Shown here in pieces: positions 38,003 through 45,722 of a stretch of 64,000 bases of DNA; the first letter of the stretch is position 1; each line of letters opens with the position of its first letter. The notes beneath the pieces are model-generated. The model was not told the DNA's origin, did no database searches, and saw only the letters and a list, made by a program, of their open reading frames with translations. Source of the stretch: UBA1447 sp002329225 (lineage in GTDB: Bacteria; Bacillota; Clostridia; Oscillospirales; Acutalibacteraceae); the NCBI GenBank assembly GCA_050946835.1, contig JBMNVN010000010.1:5562-69561 (forward strand), read 5' to 3'. The position numbers were made by a program, and so were the translations under genes.

Positions 38003-38189
38003 GTGCATTTCTTGCGGCGTTAAAATTGAAGAAAAAGATACCTTTGGAATTAATAAAAAAATGTTAGGGCGAAACATAAATAAGTACTATTGCATGGACT
38101 GCCTTGCTGTATATTTAGACACCAGCGTTGAGGATTTACTTGAAATGATTGAAGAGTTCCGAGAGGCCGGGTGCGGATTGTTTGTATAA
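37992..38189 (+). CDS. Small four-cysteine (zinc-ribbon-like) protein after brxL
   Basis: 65 aa from ATG 37992 (a TTG at 37986 is also in frame). CISCG near the start and CMDC near residue 35 form a CxxC...CxxC pair expected to bind one zinc. The C-terminal half (YLDTSVEDLLEMIEEFREAGC) is an acidic helix. It overlaps the brxL stop by 11 nt, so it is translated with brxL and is probably part of the defence operon. I do not recognise it as a described BREX component. A DNA- or protein-binding adaptor role is only a guess. Confidence 0.7.
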   Translation: MENECISCGVKIEEKDTFGINKKMLGRNINKYYCMDCLAVYLDTSVEDLLEMIEEFREAGCGLFV

Positions 38190-38275
38190 CAAAAATATGA
38201 AGCAAGCCGATTACTAAACTTGCGGTCGAATTCACTAAAATCAATCCCCTTTCCGCTCTTAACAATAAAAACCGT

Positions 38276-38306
38276 AGCCGTCGATACAAAACCTGTATTG
38301 ACGGCT
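38276..38306 (+). terminator. Probable terminator of the BREX operon
   Basis: AGCCGTCGATACA (38276-38288) pairs with TGTATTGACGGCT (38294-38306) over 13 bp with one G-T, followed by GTGTTATATTTT. It lies ~90 bp past the last small gene. The rest of 38190-38443 holds no gene that I can support. Confidence 0.6.
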
Positions 38307-38443
38307 GTGTTATATTTTAGCTTACAATAAAAAATTATCCTAAGTGAAAAAAATGCGGAATTCCGCAAAAATTTGCAATAGAAATTGAATTTTACAATTC
38401 ATCGATACCTTTGAAAAAAATTTACAGGCTTTTTTAATCGCCG

Positions 38444-40540
38444 TCACTTTTCCAGATACACCGCTACCGCTTTCATGTCTTCATCCATGGTGAGGCTTAA
38501 CATGCCGTCTGCAATGCTGACTTCTTCTTGTTTGTAGGAATAAATGTCTTTAATAACATATCCTGCGGGGATAGGGATTTTTATCTCTGTCCCCCTGTTT
38601 TCGTTAAAACCGTGGAAGATTGCAACCGCTTTGCCGTCTTCACTTTTGCGCAAAATGCCCTGCCAGCCTTTCAGGTTGCGCCAGCTTGTTTGCCGGGTTC
38701 CGTAAAAGCTTGTAAAGCCTTTTTTGATAATCGGGGCGATTTTTCTATAGAAAGCCATGCCGTCGTCGATTACCTTCCACTGAGCCTCATCAAGGCGCCA
38801 TACATCGCCGGACAGGCACATTCTTCCGAGGAAAGTTGCGGCGATGGAGTAAGCAATCCGCTTCAGTGAGTCCGTTTGGCGGATAACCGCCCAGATTTGA
38901 CTCTGACGGGGAAGAATAACCCTGTGCAGGTTTGCCGCAATGACGGGAATTTCCACACCCTCGTGGGCATCGGAAAAAGATGCCATACTGCATTCGGACA
39001 TCATCAGCGGTTCCAGTTTGTGGCCGCCGGATGAGCAGTTTTCCAGGATTATCTCCGGAACTTTCTCTTTTACTTCCCGAATGAAAGCGAGGGATTCTTC
39101 CATATTTTGGCGCAGACCCTCCCCTAATGATTCCGCTCCGTCACAGCCGATGCCGACGGTGTCGTTGTAGTCCATCTTCATATACTCAAAGCCGTATTTG
39201 TTGAGAGTACCGATTACACGTTCCCTTAAATAATCCTTTACCCAAGGCTGCCGCATATCCCAGTAACGGCGCATATCGGTTGTCAGGGGGTAGCCGTCCC
39301 TTTTCAGATGATGCTCGGTCAGGTGATACGCCTTTGCTTCGGAACCGATGTTGTCAATCTCAAACCAAATGCCCGGTTTCATACCGTTTGCCTTTATTAA
39401 ATCTACGGTTTTCCTGAGTCCGTCCGGGAACAAATCTTCCGACACCTCATAGTCGCCCATTGAAACATGCCAGGGGACATCTTTTCTGCGGAACCATCCG
39501 CAATCGATTACAAAATACTCAATTCCCCTGCCCTTGATTGCGTCAACAATCTCCGCAATGTTGTCGTGAGAGGGAGAGCCCCAGGTTGTGCAATATTCGT
39601 TAAATACTATGGGGAGGCTTTGCTCGCTTGCAGGGGCACGGTCTACATCTTTTTCCAAAGCGGAGGTCAGTCTTTGAAAAATCACTTCCCTGTCCTCACT
39701 TTTGCAGACGGATAAAATAGCTTCCGGAGTTTTAAAACTTTCGCCCGGCGCAATGTTCTTCATCCAATGGCCGAACTCCCTGTCCGCAAGACCGCCGGAA
39801 ATCTGCACATCGTCGCCGCGGCGGTACACTTCTATCTGCCAGGATGCATTGTGGGCAATCTGCACTCCCCAGAAAAGCCCGCTTCCGGTATCTTCAATAA
39901 CCGCTGTCGGGAAAAAGCCGTTGACCGGCAGGGAACCGCATTGGCCGAAGCGCTCCGCCCTTACCGCATGCCCTCCCCCGGAAGGTTCCAACTGCAAATC
40001 TTCCAAGCTGTGCGTTTCCAAGCGGCCTTCCATACACCATACGCTGCGTATTCTGTGCATTTTTATGGTGTCAAAGCCGATACCTTCCATAAAGGGAGAA
40101 ATCTTACCTAAAGAAAAGGAGGAGAGCAGTTCCAGCAAAGCCGTTTCGCTGCCATCGTTAATAAAAACATTATAGCTTCTTACCGCTTTTTCGCCGTTGC
40201 GGTATGTAAGATAATTTTCTATTCTGTAGTTTCTGTCATCCTTTAAGGTTGTGCGGATTGTGAGTCCGTCTTCGTTTTCCGTCACGGTCTGACCGATATA
40301 TTTGAACCTTTCCACGGTTTGGCTTTGGCGCATGGTTCTGCCGCCGGCATAGCCGCCGGGATATATATCCCCGGCAATCTTTACCTGAACGAGGGAATCC
40401 GGGTACGGCTTATCTCTTTTTCTGTCACGATATTCCGTGCCCTCAGGCAGAAGTACAAGCTCGGGATTGTGATTCTCCGGATTTAAAAGATAGACTGCCG
40501 ACATATCACCGAGGGTGTAAGTTTTAATAATCTCCGCCAT
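38444..40540 (-). CDS. Alpha-galactosidase, GH36
   Basis: 698 aa, normal GH36 length. There is no signal peptide, so it is cytoplasmic. The N-terminal ~300 residues form the beta-supersandwich; the TIM barrel begins near PIVFNEYCTTWGSPS. FVIDCGWFRR, GIWFEIDNIG and YMKMDYND match the barrel strands, with the Asp of KMDYN as nucleophile; ILENCSSGGHK and SFSDAHEG cover the RNCxxGG-like and acid/base regions. It releases galactose from raffinose-type or galactomannan oligosaccharides. AGGC before ATG 40540 is a weak ribosome site. It lies between the BREX island and the iron regulator with no obvious operon partner; a TATAAT-like element is at 40595-40590 on the same strand. Confidence 0.92.
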   Translation of the reverse strand: MAEIIKTYTLGDMSAVYLLNPENHNPELVLLPEGTEYRDRKRDKPYPDSLVQVKIAGDIYPGGYAGGRTMRQSQTVERFKYIGQTVTENEDGLTIRTTLKDDRNYRIENYLTYRNGEKAVRSYNVFINDGSETALLELLSSFSLGKISPFMEGIGFDTIKMHRIRSVWCMEGRLETHSLEDLQLEPSGGGHAVRAERFGQCGSLPVNGFFPTAVIEDTGSGLFWGVQIAHNASWQIEVYRRGDDVQISGGLADREFGHWMKNIAPGESFKTPEAILSVCKSEDREVIFQRLTSALEKDVDRAPASEQSLPIVFNEYCTTWGSPSHDNIAEIVDAIKGRGIEYFVIDCGWFRRKDVPWHVSMGDYEVSEDLFPDGLRKTVDLIKANGMKPGIWFEIDNIGSEAKAYHLTEHHLKRDGYPLTTDMRRYWDMRQPWVKDYLRERVIGTLNKYGFEYMKMDYNDTVGIGCDGAESLGEGLRQNMEESLAFIREVKEKVPEIILENCSSGGHKLEPLMMSECSMASFSDAHEGVEIPVIAANLHRVILPRQSQIWAVIRQTDSLKRIAYSIAATFLGRMCLSGDVWRLDEAQWKVIDDGMAFYRKIAPIIKKGFTSFYGTRQTSWRNLKGWQGILRKSEDGKAVAIFHGFNENRGTEIKIPIPAGYVIKDIYSYKQEEVSIADGMLSLTMDEDMKAVAVYLEK

Positions 40541-40633
40541 TATGATGCCTCCCGCAATTTATGTTTCTACGGTCAAAAGCCTTTACCCTATTATACATGC
40601 ATCTGAAAAAAGAGTAAGTAGATTTATAAAAAG

Positions 40634-40660
40634 CGGCAGGGGGATTGCTCCTTCCTGCCG
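40634..40660 (-). terminator. Terminator of the DtxR-family regulator gene
   Basis: CGGCAGG (40634-40640) pairs with CCTGCCG (40654-40660); on the minus strand the stem is followed by CTTTTTATAA. A TTTT on the other side could make it bidirectional. Confidence 0.65.
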
Positions 40661-40679
40661 TGTTTTGCATTTTATCTAT

Positions 40680-41066
40680 CTAATGTTTATTGAGGTCAGG
40701 TATGATTTGCTCGTGCTTTTTCTTTAACATTTTAAAGGATTTGTCGCTGATGACATGCTCGATTTTGCAGGCGTCTTCCACTGCGGTCGCTTCATCTACG
40801 CCGAGGGCCATAAGCAATTCGCTCAGCAGCGTGTGGCGTTCATAGATTTTTTTCGCAAGGGAAAGACCCTCTTTAGTAAGGGTGATGTAACCGTCTTTAT
40901 CGACGGTGATGTAGTTCATTTTTTTGAGTATCCCGACACCCCGGCTGACGCTGGGTTTGGAGAAGTTCATATACTCGGCAACATCAACGGAACGTACTGC
41001 GTTCTTTGATTTACTGAGTACATAAATCGTTTCGAGATACATTTCTCCGGAAGATTTTAATGCCAT
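40680..41066 (-). CDS. DtxR/MntR-family metal-dependent regulator
   Basis: 128 aa from ATG 41066, which has AAGGAG upstream; the frame is open to 41150 but that extension is atypical. Winged-helix N-domain: MYLETIYVLSKSKNAVRSVDVAEYMNFSKPSVSRGVGIL is the helix-turn-helix, and GLSLAKKIYERHTLL...IEHVIS matches the metal-binding and dimerisation domain with Glu/His ligands. There is no C-terminal SH3-like domain, as in MntR. It is divergent from feoA-feoB with ~345 bp between, and two identical dyads in the feo region look like its operators, so Fe(II) repression of feoAB is inferred. Confidence 0.9.
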   Translation of the reverse strand: MALKSSGEMYLETIYVLSKSKNAVRSVDVAEYMNFSKPSVSRGVGILKKMNYITVDKDGYITLTKEGLSLAKKIYERHTLLSELLMALGVDEATAVEDACKIEHVISDKSFKMLKKKHEQIIPDLNKH

Positions 41067-41112
41067 AATTAACTCCTTAAAAAGCAGGGGTGGAGGGATA
41101 TTCTTCGCATTT

Positions 41113-41141
41113 AGATTACCACAAAAAATGAAGAAAATCAA
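41113..41141 (-). promoter_or_regulatory. Promoter of the DtxR-family gene
   Basis: Minus strand TTGATT (41141-41136), 17 bp, TAATCT (41118-41113), about 47 bp upstream of the start at 41066. Confidence 0.5.
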
Positions 41142-41282
41142 CGGAATCAATGTGAATGATTAATCTTACGGGACTTGGAGTTAACGGCAAGTAAACACTC
41201 GCTTTAGAAAAGTTTCCGTGTACTCCCCTTTTAATTTGAACATCCAAAAGCAATCAAACCGAAACAAGATTTTAAAAAAATG

Positions 41283-41311
41283 TTGACAAAGGTGAAAAGT
41301 CGGGTTATAAT
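41283..41311 (+). promoter_or_regulatory. Promoter of feoA
   Basis: TTGACA at 41283-41288, 17 bp, TATAAT at 41306-41311: perfect consensus. The operator dyad lies just downstream at 41318-41335, over the expected transcription start. The remaining 41142-41282 stretch holds nothing that I can assign. Confidence 0.85.
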
Positions 41312-41317
41312 CCTTTC

Positions 41318-41335
41318 AGTTAGCAGTTGCTAACT
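41318..41335 (+). promoter_or_regulatory. Metalloregulator operator, feoA promoter copy
   Basis: Perfect 18-bp dyad AGTTAGCA-GT-TGCTAACT, centred ~15 bp downstream of the -10. The core GTTAGC-N4-GCTAAC is repeated at 41665-41682. It resembles DtxR/IdeR boxes in its GTTAG..CTAAC half sites. Confidence 0.75.
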
Positions 41336-41410
41336 GCTCTTTCGGGACTATATATTTACACAGGCACTTTTCATTGAATACTGTTGCTGCGTTGAGTACA
41401 AGGAGGCATT

Positions 41411-41623
41411 ATGAATTTAAAAAATGCTGTTGAAGGTAAAGAATATATTATCCGTAAGATTAACACGGATGACGATGAATTGAACGGCTTTCTGTTTTCT
41501 CTCGGCTGCTATGACGGCGAGGCGATTACCGTCGTTGCCCGCCGAAAGGGCGGATATACCGTTGCAATAAAAGACGGCCGTTACAACATTGATAACCATT
41601 TGGCCGAAGCCATTCATATTTAA
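41411..41623 (+). CDS. feoA: FeoA, ferrous iron transport protein A
   Basis: 70 aa SH3-like small protein; LFSLGCYDGEAITVVARR followed by GGYTVAIKDGRYNIDNHLAEAI matches FeoA (GxxxGxxIxVxxxxPxGxPxxVxVxGxxxxLxxxxAxxI). It helps FeoB import Fe(II). AAGGAGG at 41401-41407 gives a strong start. Preceded by a consensus promoter with an operator dyad and followed by a terminator-like hairpin before feoB. Confidence 0.92.
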   Translation: MNLKNAVEGKEYIIRKINTDDDELNGFLFSLGCYDGEAITVVARRKGGYTVAIKDGRYNIDNHLAEAIHI

Positions 41624-41629
41624 TCGGCT

Positions 41630-41655
41630 AAAGGACCGGGCATCGGTCTTTTTTT
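41630..41655 (+). terminator. Hairpin with T run between feoA and feoB
   Basis: AAAGGACCG (41630-41638) pairs with CGGTCTTTT (41644-41652) and is followed by more T. It may lower read-through from feoA into feoB. Confidence 0.65.
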
Positions 41656-41663
41656 CAGCCATC

Positions 41664-41683
41664 GAGTTAGCAACGGCTAACTC
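41664..41683 (+). promoter_or_regulatory. Metalloregulator operator, feoB copy
   Basis: Dyad GAGTTAGC-AACG-GCTAACTC, with the same GTTAGC-N4-GCTAAC core and spacing as 41318-41335. It lies between the terminator and feoB, so feoB may also be controlled separately. Confidence 0.75.
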
Positions 41684-41741
41684 TAACAATCCACATTAAC
41701 TGCTAATGATTAAATTATATATAATAAAAGGAGGATGACCC

Positions 41742-43748
41742 ATGAGAATTGCTTTAACAGGCAACCCTAACTCAGGCAAGACCACAATGTACAATGCCTT
41801 GACCGGACGTAATGAAAAGGTAGGTAACTGGGCAGGTGTTACTTTAGAAAAGAAGGAACACCCTATCAAAAAAATGTATGCGGGCGGAGAGCAGCAGATT
41901 ATTGCCGTTGACTTGCCCGGCGCATACTCCATGTCCCCTTTCACCGGCGAGGAAAGTATCACCAGCTCTTATGTAAGGAAAGAAGAACCCGATGTTATCA
42001 TCAACATTGTAGACGCCACAAACCTCAGCCGCAGTCTTTTCTTCACCACTCAGCTTTTGGAACTCGGTATTCCACTTGTTGTCGCTTTGAACAAGAGCGA
42101 TATTAATGAAAAGAAGGGCACAAAGATTGATATTGAGGCTTTGTCCGCCAGACTCGGCTGCCCGGTTGTCAACACGGTTTCCACCTCCGCTACAGGGCTT
42201 GATGCTGTTGTTGAGGCCGCTGTTAAACATGCAACTGATGTTCAAAGGGCCCCTTATGTGCAGGGGGATATTGATTTGACCGACAAGGCGGTAGTTGAAG
42301 CTGCTGACCGTAAGCGTTTTGAATTTGTAAACAAGATTGTAGAGACTGTTGAGACCCGAAAAACTTTCACTAAGGATAAAAACTTAGGCGATAAGATCGA
42401 CGCCGTACTTACAAACAAGTGGCTCGGTATTCCGATCTTTGCGGTTGTGATGTTTCTGGTCTTTCAAATTTCTCAGGTTTGGGTAGGCACTCCGATTGCC
42501 GATTTGCTCGTAGGTTGGCTGGAAACTTTTCAGGGTTGGGTAGGAGACCTCCTTGTAAATGCCAGCCCGCTTCTTTCTACCATACTTGTTGACGGTGTAA
42601 TTGGCGGTGTAATTGCAGTTGTCGGTTTTTTGCCGCTTATTATGGTAATGTACTTCCTCATTGCTCTGCTTGAGGACTGTGGCTATATGGCCCGTGTTGC
42701 CGTTGTGCTTGACCCAATTTTCAAGAGAGTTGGTCTCTCCGGTAAGTCAGTTATTCCTTTTGTTATATCTATCGGTTGTGCCGTACCCGGTATTATGGCA
42801 AGCCGTACTATCCGTAACGAGCGTGAAAGAAGAACGACAGCCATGCTTGCTCCTTTCATGCCTTGCGGTGCAAAGATTCCCATCATCGCTCTGTTTGCAG
42901 GTGCGTTCTTTGAAGACGCCGGCTGGGTAAGTACCCTGATGTACCTTTCCGGCATTCTGCTTATTTTCCTCGGTGCGCTTCTTATTAACAAAATCGCAGG
43001 CTACAAAGCAAGAAAATCCTTCTTCATTATAGAGCTCCCTGAATACAAGGCCCCTTCAGTTTGGGGCGCTTTCAAATCTATGTGCATCCGAGGCCGGGCT
43101 TTTATTGTTAAGGCTACTACCATCATCCTTCTTTGTAATCTGGCAGTACAGCTGATGCAATCATTCACCTGGCGGTTGCAGGTTGCTGAAACGGCGGACG
43201 CTTCAATTCTTGCTTCTATCGCATCGCCTTTTGCATACTTGCTCGTTCCTATTGTCGGTGTTCTTTCCTGGCAGCTTGCCGCTGCGGCAGTTACCGGTCT
43301 CATAGCCAAGGAAAATGTTGTTGGCACTCTCGCCGTTACCTTTGTTGGGCTTGAGAACCTCATTGATGTTGAAGAATTCGCTCTTTTAGAGGGAGCAGGT
43401 GCAGAAGTTGCAGGTATTTTTGCAATCACCAAGGTTGCGGCTCTTGCTTACCTGATGTTCAATCTTTATACGCCTCCCTGCTTTGCCGCTATAGGCGCTA
43501 TGAATGCCGAGATGAAGAGCGGCAAATGGTTATGGGGCGGCATCGGGCTCCAGCTCGCTGTAGGTTACACCGTGGCATACTTTGTTTACACCATAGGCAC
43601 AATTATTACAGGCGCTGCACTTAATGTCGGCGCTGCGCTTGGGGGATTTGTTATCGTTGCCGCTATAACTGCCGTTGTGATTGGCCTTATTGTTAACACA
43701 AACAAAAAACTTAAAGCGGAGTACGCATTGTCCGGCACAAAAGGTTAA
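41742..43748 (+). CDS. feoB: FeoB, ferrous iron transporter with N-terminal GTPase
   Basis: 668 aa. G1 GNPNSGKTT (residues 7-15), G3 DLPGAYS and G4 NKSD show the cytosolic G domain; WAGVTLEKKE is the switch I segment. From about residue 230 there are two Gate domains with ~8-10 membrane helices; conserved Cys-containing segments include SIGCAVPGIMASRT and MPCGAKIPI. It imports Fe(II) across the cytoplasmic membrane. AAAGGAGG precedes ATG 41742. A small FeoB-associated protein follows 18 bp downstream. The gene is slightly shorter than E. coli FeoB, as usual in Firmicutes. Confidence 0.95.
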   Translation: MRIALTGNPNSGKTTMYNALTGRNEKVGNWAGVTLEKKEHPIKKMYAGGEQQIIAVDLPGAYSMSPFTGEESITSSYVRKEEPDVIINIVDATNLSRSLFFTTQLLELGIPLVVALNKSDINEKKGTKIDIEALSARLGCPVVNTVSTSATGLDAVVEAAVKHATDVQRAPYVQGDIDLTDKAVVEAADRKRFEFVNKIVETVETRKTFTKDKNLGDKIDAVLTNKWLGIPIFAVVMFLVFQISQVWVGTPIADLLVGWLETFQGWVGDLLVNASPLLSTILVDGVIGGVIAVVGFLPLIMVMYFLIALLEDCGYMARVAVVLDPIFKRVGLSGKSVIPFVISIGCAVPGIMASRTIRNERERRTTAMLAPFMPCGAKIPIIALFAGAFFEDAGWVSTLMYLSGILLIFLGALLINKIAGYKARKSFFIIELPEYKAPSVWGAFKSMCIRGRAFIVKATTIILLCNLAVQLMQSFTWRLQVAETADASILASIASPFAYLLVPIVGVLSWQLAAAAVTGLIAKENVVGTLAVTFVGLENLIDVEEFALLEGAGAEVAGIFAITKVAALAYLMFNLYTPPCFAAIGAMNAEMKSGKWLWGGIGLQLAVGYTVAYFVYTIGTIITGAALNVGAALGGFVIVAAITAVVIGLIVNTNKKLKAEYALSGTKG

Positions 43749-43766
43749 AAACAAGGATTTGGTATT

Positions 43767-43943
43767 ATGGAAAATATTTTAGTTGTATTGATTTTGCTTG
43801 CCCTTGTCGGGGGTATTGTCCTATATTTAATATTGCGCAATAAAAAGCGCAATGAGCCTTGCATAGGCTGCCCCTATGCAAAGCAATGCGGGGGCGGCGG
43901 ACAAAGCTCGGGTTTCGCTTGCGGCAGTGAAAGTAAAGAATAG
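43767..43943 (+). CDS. FeoB-associated Cys-rich membrane protein
   Basis: 58 aa. One membrane helix (about residues 4-23, ILVVLILLALVGGIVLYLIL), then RNKKR and a short tail with CIGCPYAKQC and a further Cys. This is the layout of the FeoB-associated Cys-rich protein family found directly after feoB in Clostridia. It could bind Fe(II) or an Fe-S cluster at the inner face; role not established. Start ATG 43767 follows an AAGGA-type site. Confidence 0.85.
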   Translation: MENILVVLILLALVGGIVLYLILRNKKRNEPCIGCPYAKQCGGGGQSSGFACGSESKE

Positions 43944-43951
43944 TTAAACTG

Positions 43952-43983
43952 ACCGGGGATGCATTTTTGTTTGCATCCCCGGT
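43952..43983 (+). terminator. Terminator of the feo operon
   Basis: ACCGGGGATGCA (43952-43963) pairs perfectly with TGCATCCCCGGT (43972-43983), followed by TTTAAAT. Confidence 0.75.
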
Positions 43984-44019
43984 TTTAAATCTCCCTTATT
44001 TACTTTAAGAAAACACACG

Positions 44020-45495
44020 CTACCCTATTGCAATTTTAAAGCAGACGGGCAAGTCATTTTTGAGTTCGCCTTTCAACTTAATTTTAAGAGCTTCATCGGT
44101 TCTTGAATATTCCACTTTTTCGTTACTGCCCAAGAGTTCAATGCTTTCAACAAGGTAATCATGGGCGGTATGCTTTTTTAAGGTTTTAATTTCTACCGTT
44201 TTGGAGGGGCGCATCTGGAAGGCGTAAAGAAAACCGTTTTTGTATGTGAAGCGAAAATCTTTGTTTGTAAATTGCTTTTCGTCACCGTCTTTGAAAAAGC
44301 CCTCTTCCGCATTGACTTCGCCTTCGCCGAACCGCTTCCAGAATGTTGTGCCGTAAATGCCTTCGCCGTTGACAGTCAGCCACTCCCCCATTGTGAGCAG
44401 AACTTCCGTTTCTTCGTCCGTGATTGTACCGTCGGCTTTGGGGCCGATGTTGATAAGCAAATTGCCGTTTTTGGAGACGATATCAACAAGGTCGCAGATA
44501 ACCTGACGGGCGGATTTGTATTCGTTATCCGCCCTGTAACCCCAGGAGGATTTGCCGATGGCGGTATCCGTTTGCCAATATACGGGGGAGATTCCGGTTA
44601 AGGCTCCGCGCTCAACATCAAAGGTTGCAACCGTGGGGGGAAAGGCTTCGTGCTTGTAATTGATTGTAACCTCTTTGCCCCACTCGTCGGCACGGTTGTA
44701 GTAATAGGCCGCAAGTTTTTTGAGGTAGGGTTTGAATGAGTGGTTATGAATCCACCAGTCAAAATAAAGGACGGAGGGCCGGTATTTGTCAACCAATTCG
44801 CAGGTGCGGACAAGCCAATCTTCAAGCCATTCTTCGCTTGCGCCTACGGCATATGTATCGGCGGTGGTGATGTGCAGATTGCCGGAATGAAATTCTTCGC
44901 AATAAACGGCGGGGCCGTAAAAATCACGGCAGTTTTCGTCATTGACATCGCTGTCAAAGGTTCTGCCCATGTTCATAAAAAAGTAATGTTCCGCACGGTG
45001 GGTTGAGGCGCAAAAAGTAAGGCCCTGTTTTTCACATTCCGCTTTAAGTTCGCCGACAACGTCACGGCAGGGACCCATATTTTTTGCGTTCCAACGGTTA
45101 AACTCCGTTTCGTACATTGCAAAGCCGTCATGATGTTCGGCAACGGGCATAACATATTTAATCCCCGCTTTTTTAAAGAGCGAAACCCACTCTTCGGGAT
45201 TATATTTTTCCGCCCTGAACATGGGGATAAAATCCTTATAGCCGAAATCTTTATGCTCGCCGTAAGTTTTTCTGTGGTGTTCAAACTCCCGGCAATTCGG
45301 GTCATACATGCTCCTTGCATACCATTCGTTGCCGTATGCGGGTACTGAGTAGATGCCCCAATGGATAAACACACCCAATTTGTCGTGCATATACCAGGAG
45401 GGCACTTTATGATGAGCGAGGGACGCCCAATCGGGCTTGTACTTGCCTTTTGCGTTGACTTCGTCAATGAGCTTTAAACAGTCTTTTGTTGTCAT
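44020..45495 (-). CDS. Alpha-L-fucosidase, GH29
   Basis: 491 aa from ATG 45495 (an in-frame ATG at 45516 would add 7 residues; GGGG upstream of 45495 slightly favours the shorter form). GVFIHWGIYSVPA, FDPN-like ARSMYDPN, YVMPVAEHHDGFAMY and VLYFDWW are GH29 barrel signatures; the Asp in YFDWW is the expected nucleophile, and LINIGPKADGTI is the conserved barrel end. No signal peptide, so it is intracellular and acts on imported fucosylated oligosaccharides. Divergent from the GH51 gene with a ~230-bp gap. Confidence 0.93.
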   Translation of the reverse strand: MTTKDCLKLIDEVNAKGKYKPDWASLAHHKVPSWYMHDKLGVFIHWGIYSVPAYGNEWYARSMYDPNCREFEHHRKTYGEHKDFGYKDFIPMFRAEKYNPEEWVSLFKKAGIKYVMPVAEHHDGFAMYETEFNRWNAKNMGPCRDVVGELKAECEKQGLTFCASTHRAEHYFFMNMGRTFDSDVNDENCRDFYGPAVYCEEFHSGNLHITTADTYAVGASEEWLEDWLVRTCELVDKYRPSVLYFDWWIHNHSFKPYLKKLAAYYYNRADEWGKEVTINYKHEAFPPTVATFDVERGALTGISPVYWQTDTAIGKSSWGYRADNEYKSARQVICDLVDIVSKNGNLLINIGPKADGTITDEETEVLLTMGEWLTVNGEGIYGTTFWKRFGEGEVNAEEGFFKDGDEKQFTNKDFRFTYKNGFLYAFQMRPSKTVEIKTLKKHTAHDYLVESIELLGSNEKVEYSRTDEALKIKLKGELKNDLPVCFKIAIG

Positions 45496-45722
45496 TTTTT
45501 TACGCCCCGTATACATTTATTATTTTCGCCGACGGCGGAGAAAACCGTTTTTTCAGCGCCGCCGACTTCTTCCCTCTGTTTACGGACAACATGATAACAT
45601 AAAGTAATTAAAAAATATACGACTTCAGCCTTTGCAAAATGCTTAACCGATGATATTATATGACTGATAATACCCTGAAACCCCACGGGGTAAAAACAGA
45701 ATTGAGAATGAGGAGAAAGCTA

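Noticed and set aside
41720..41725. TATAAT as a separate feoB promoter
   Set aside because: Transcription would start at about 41732, within the feoB ribosome site, leaving no usable leader; the -35 is weak as well.
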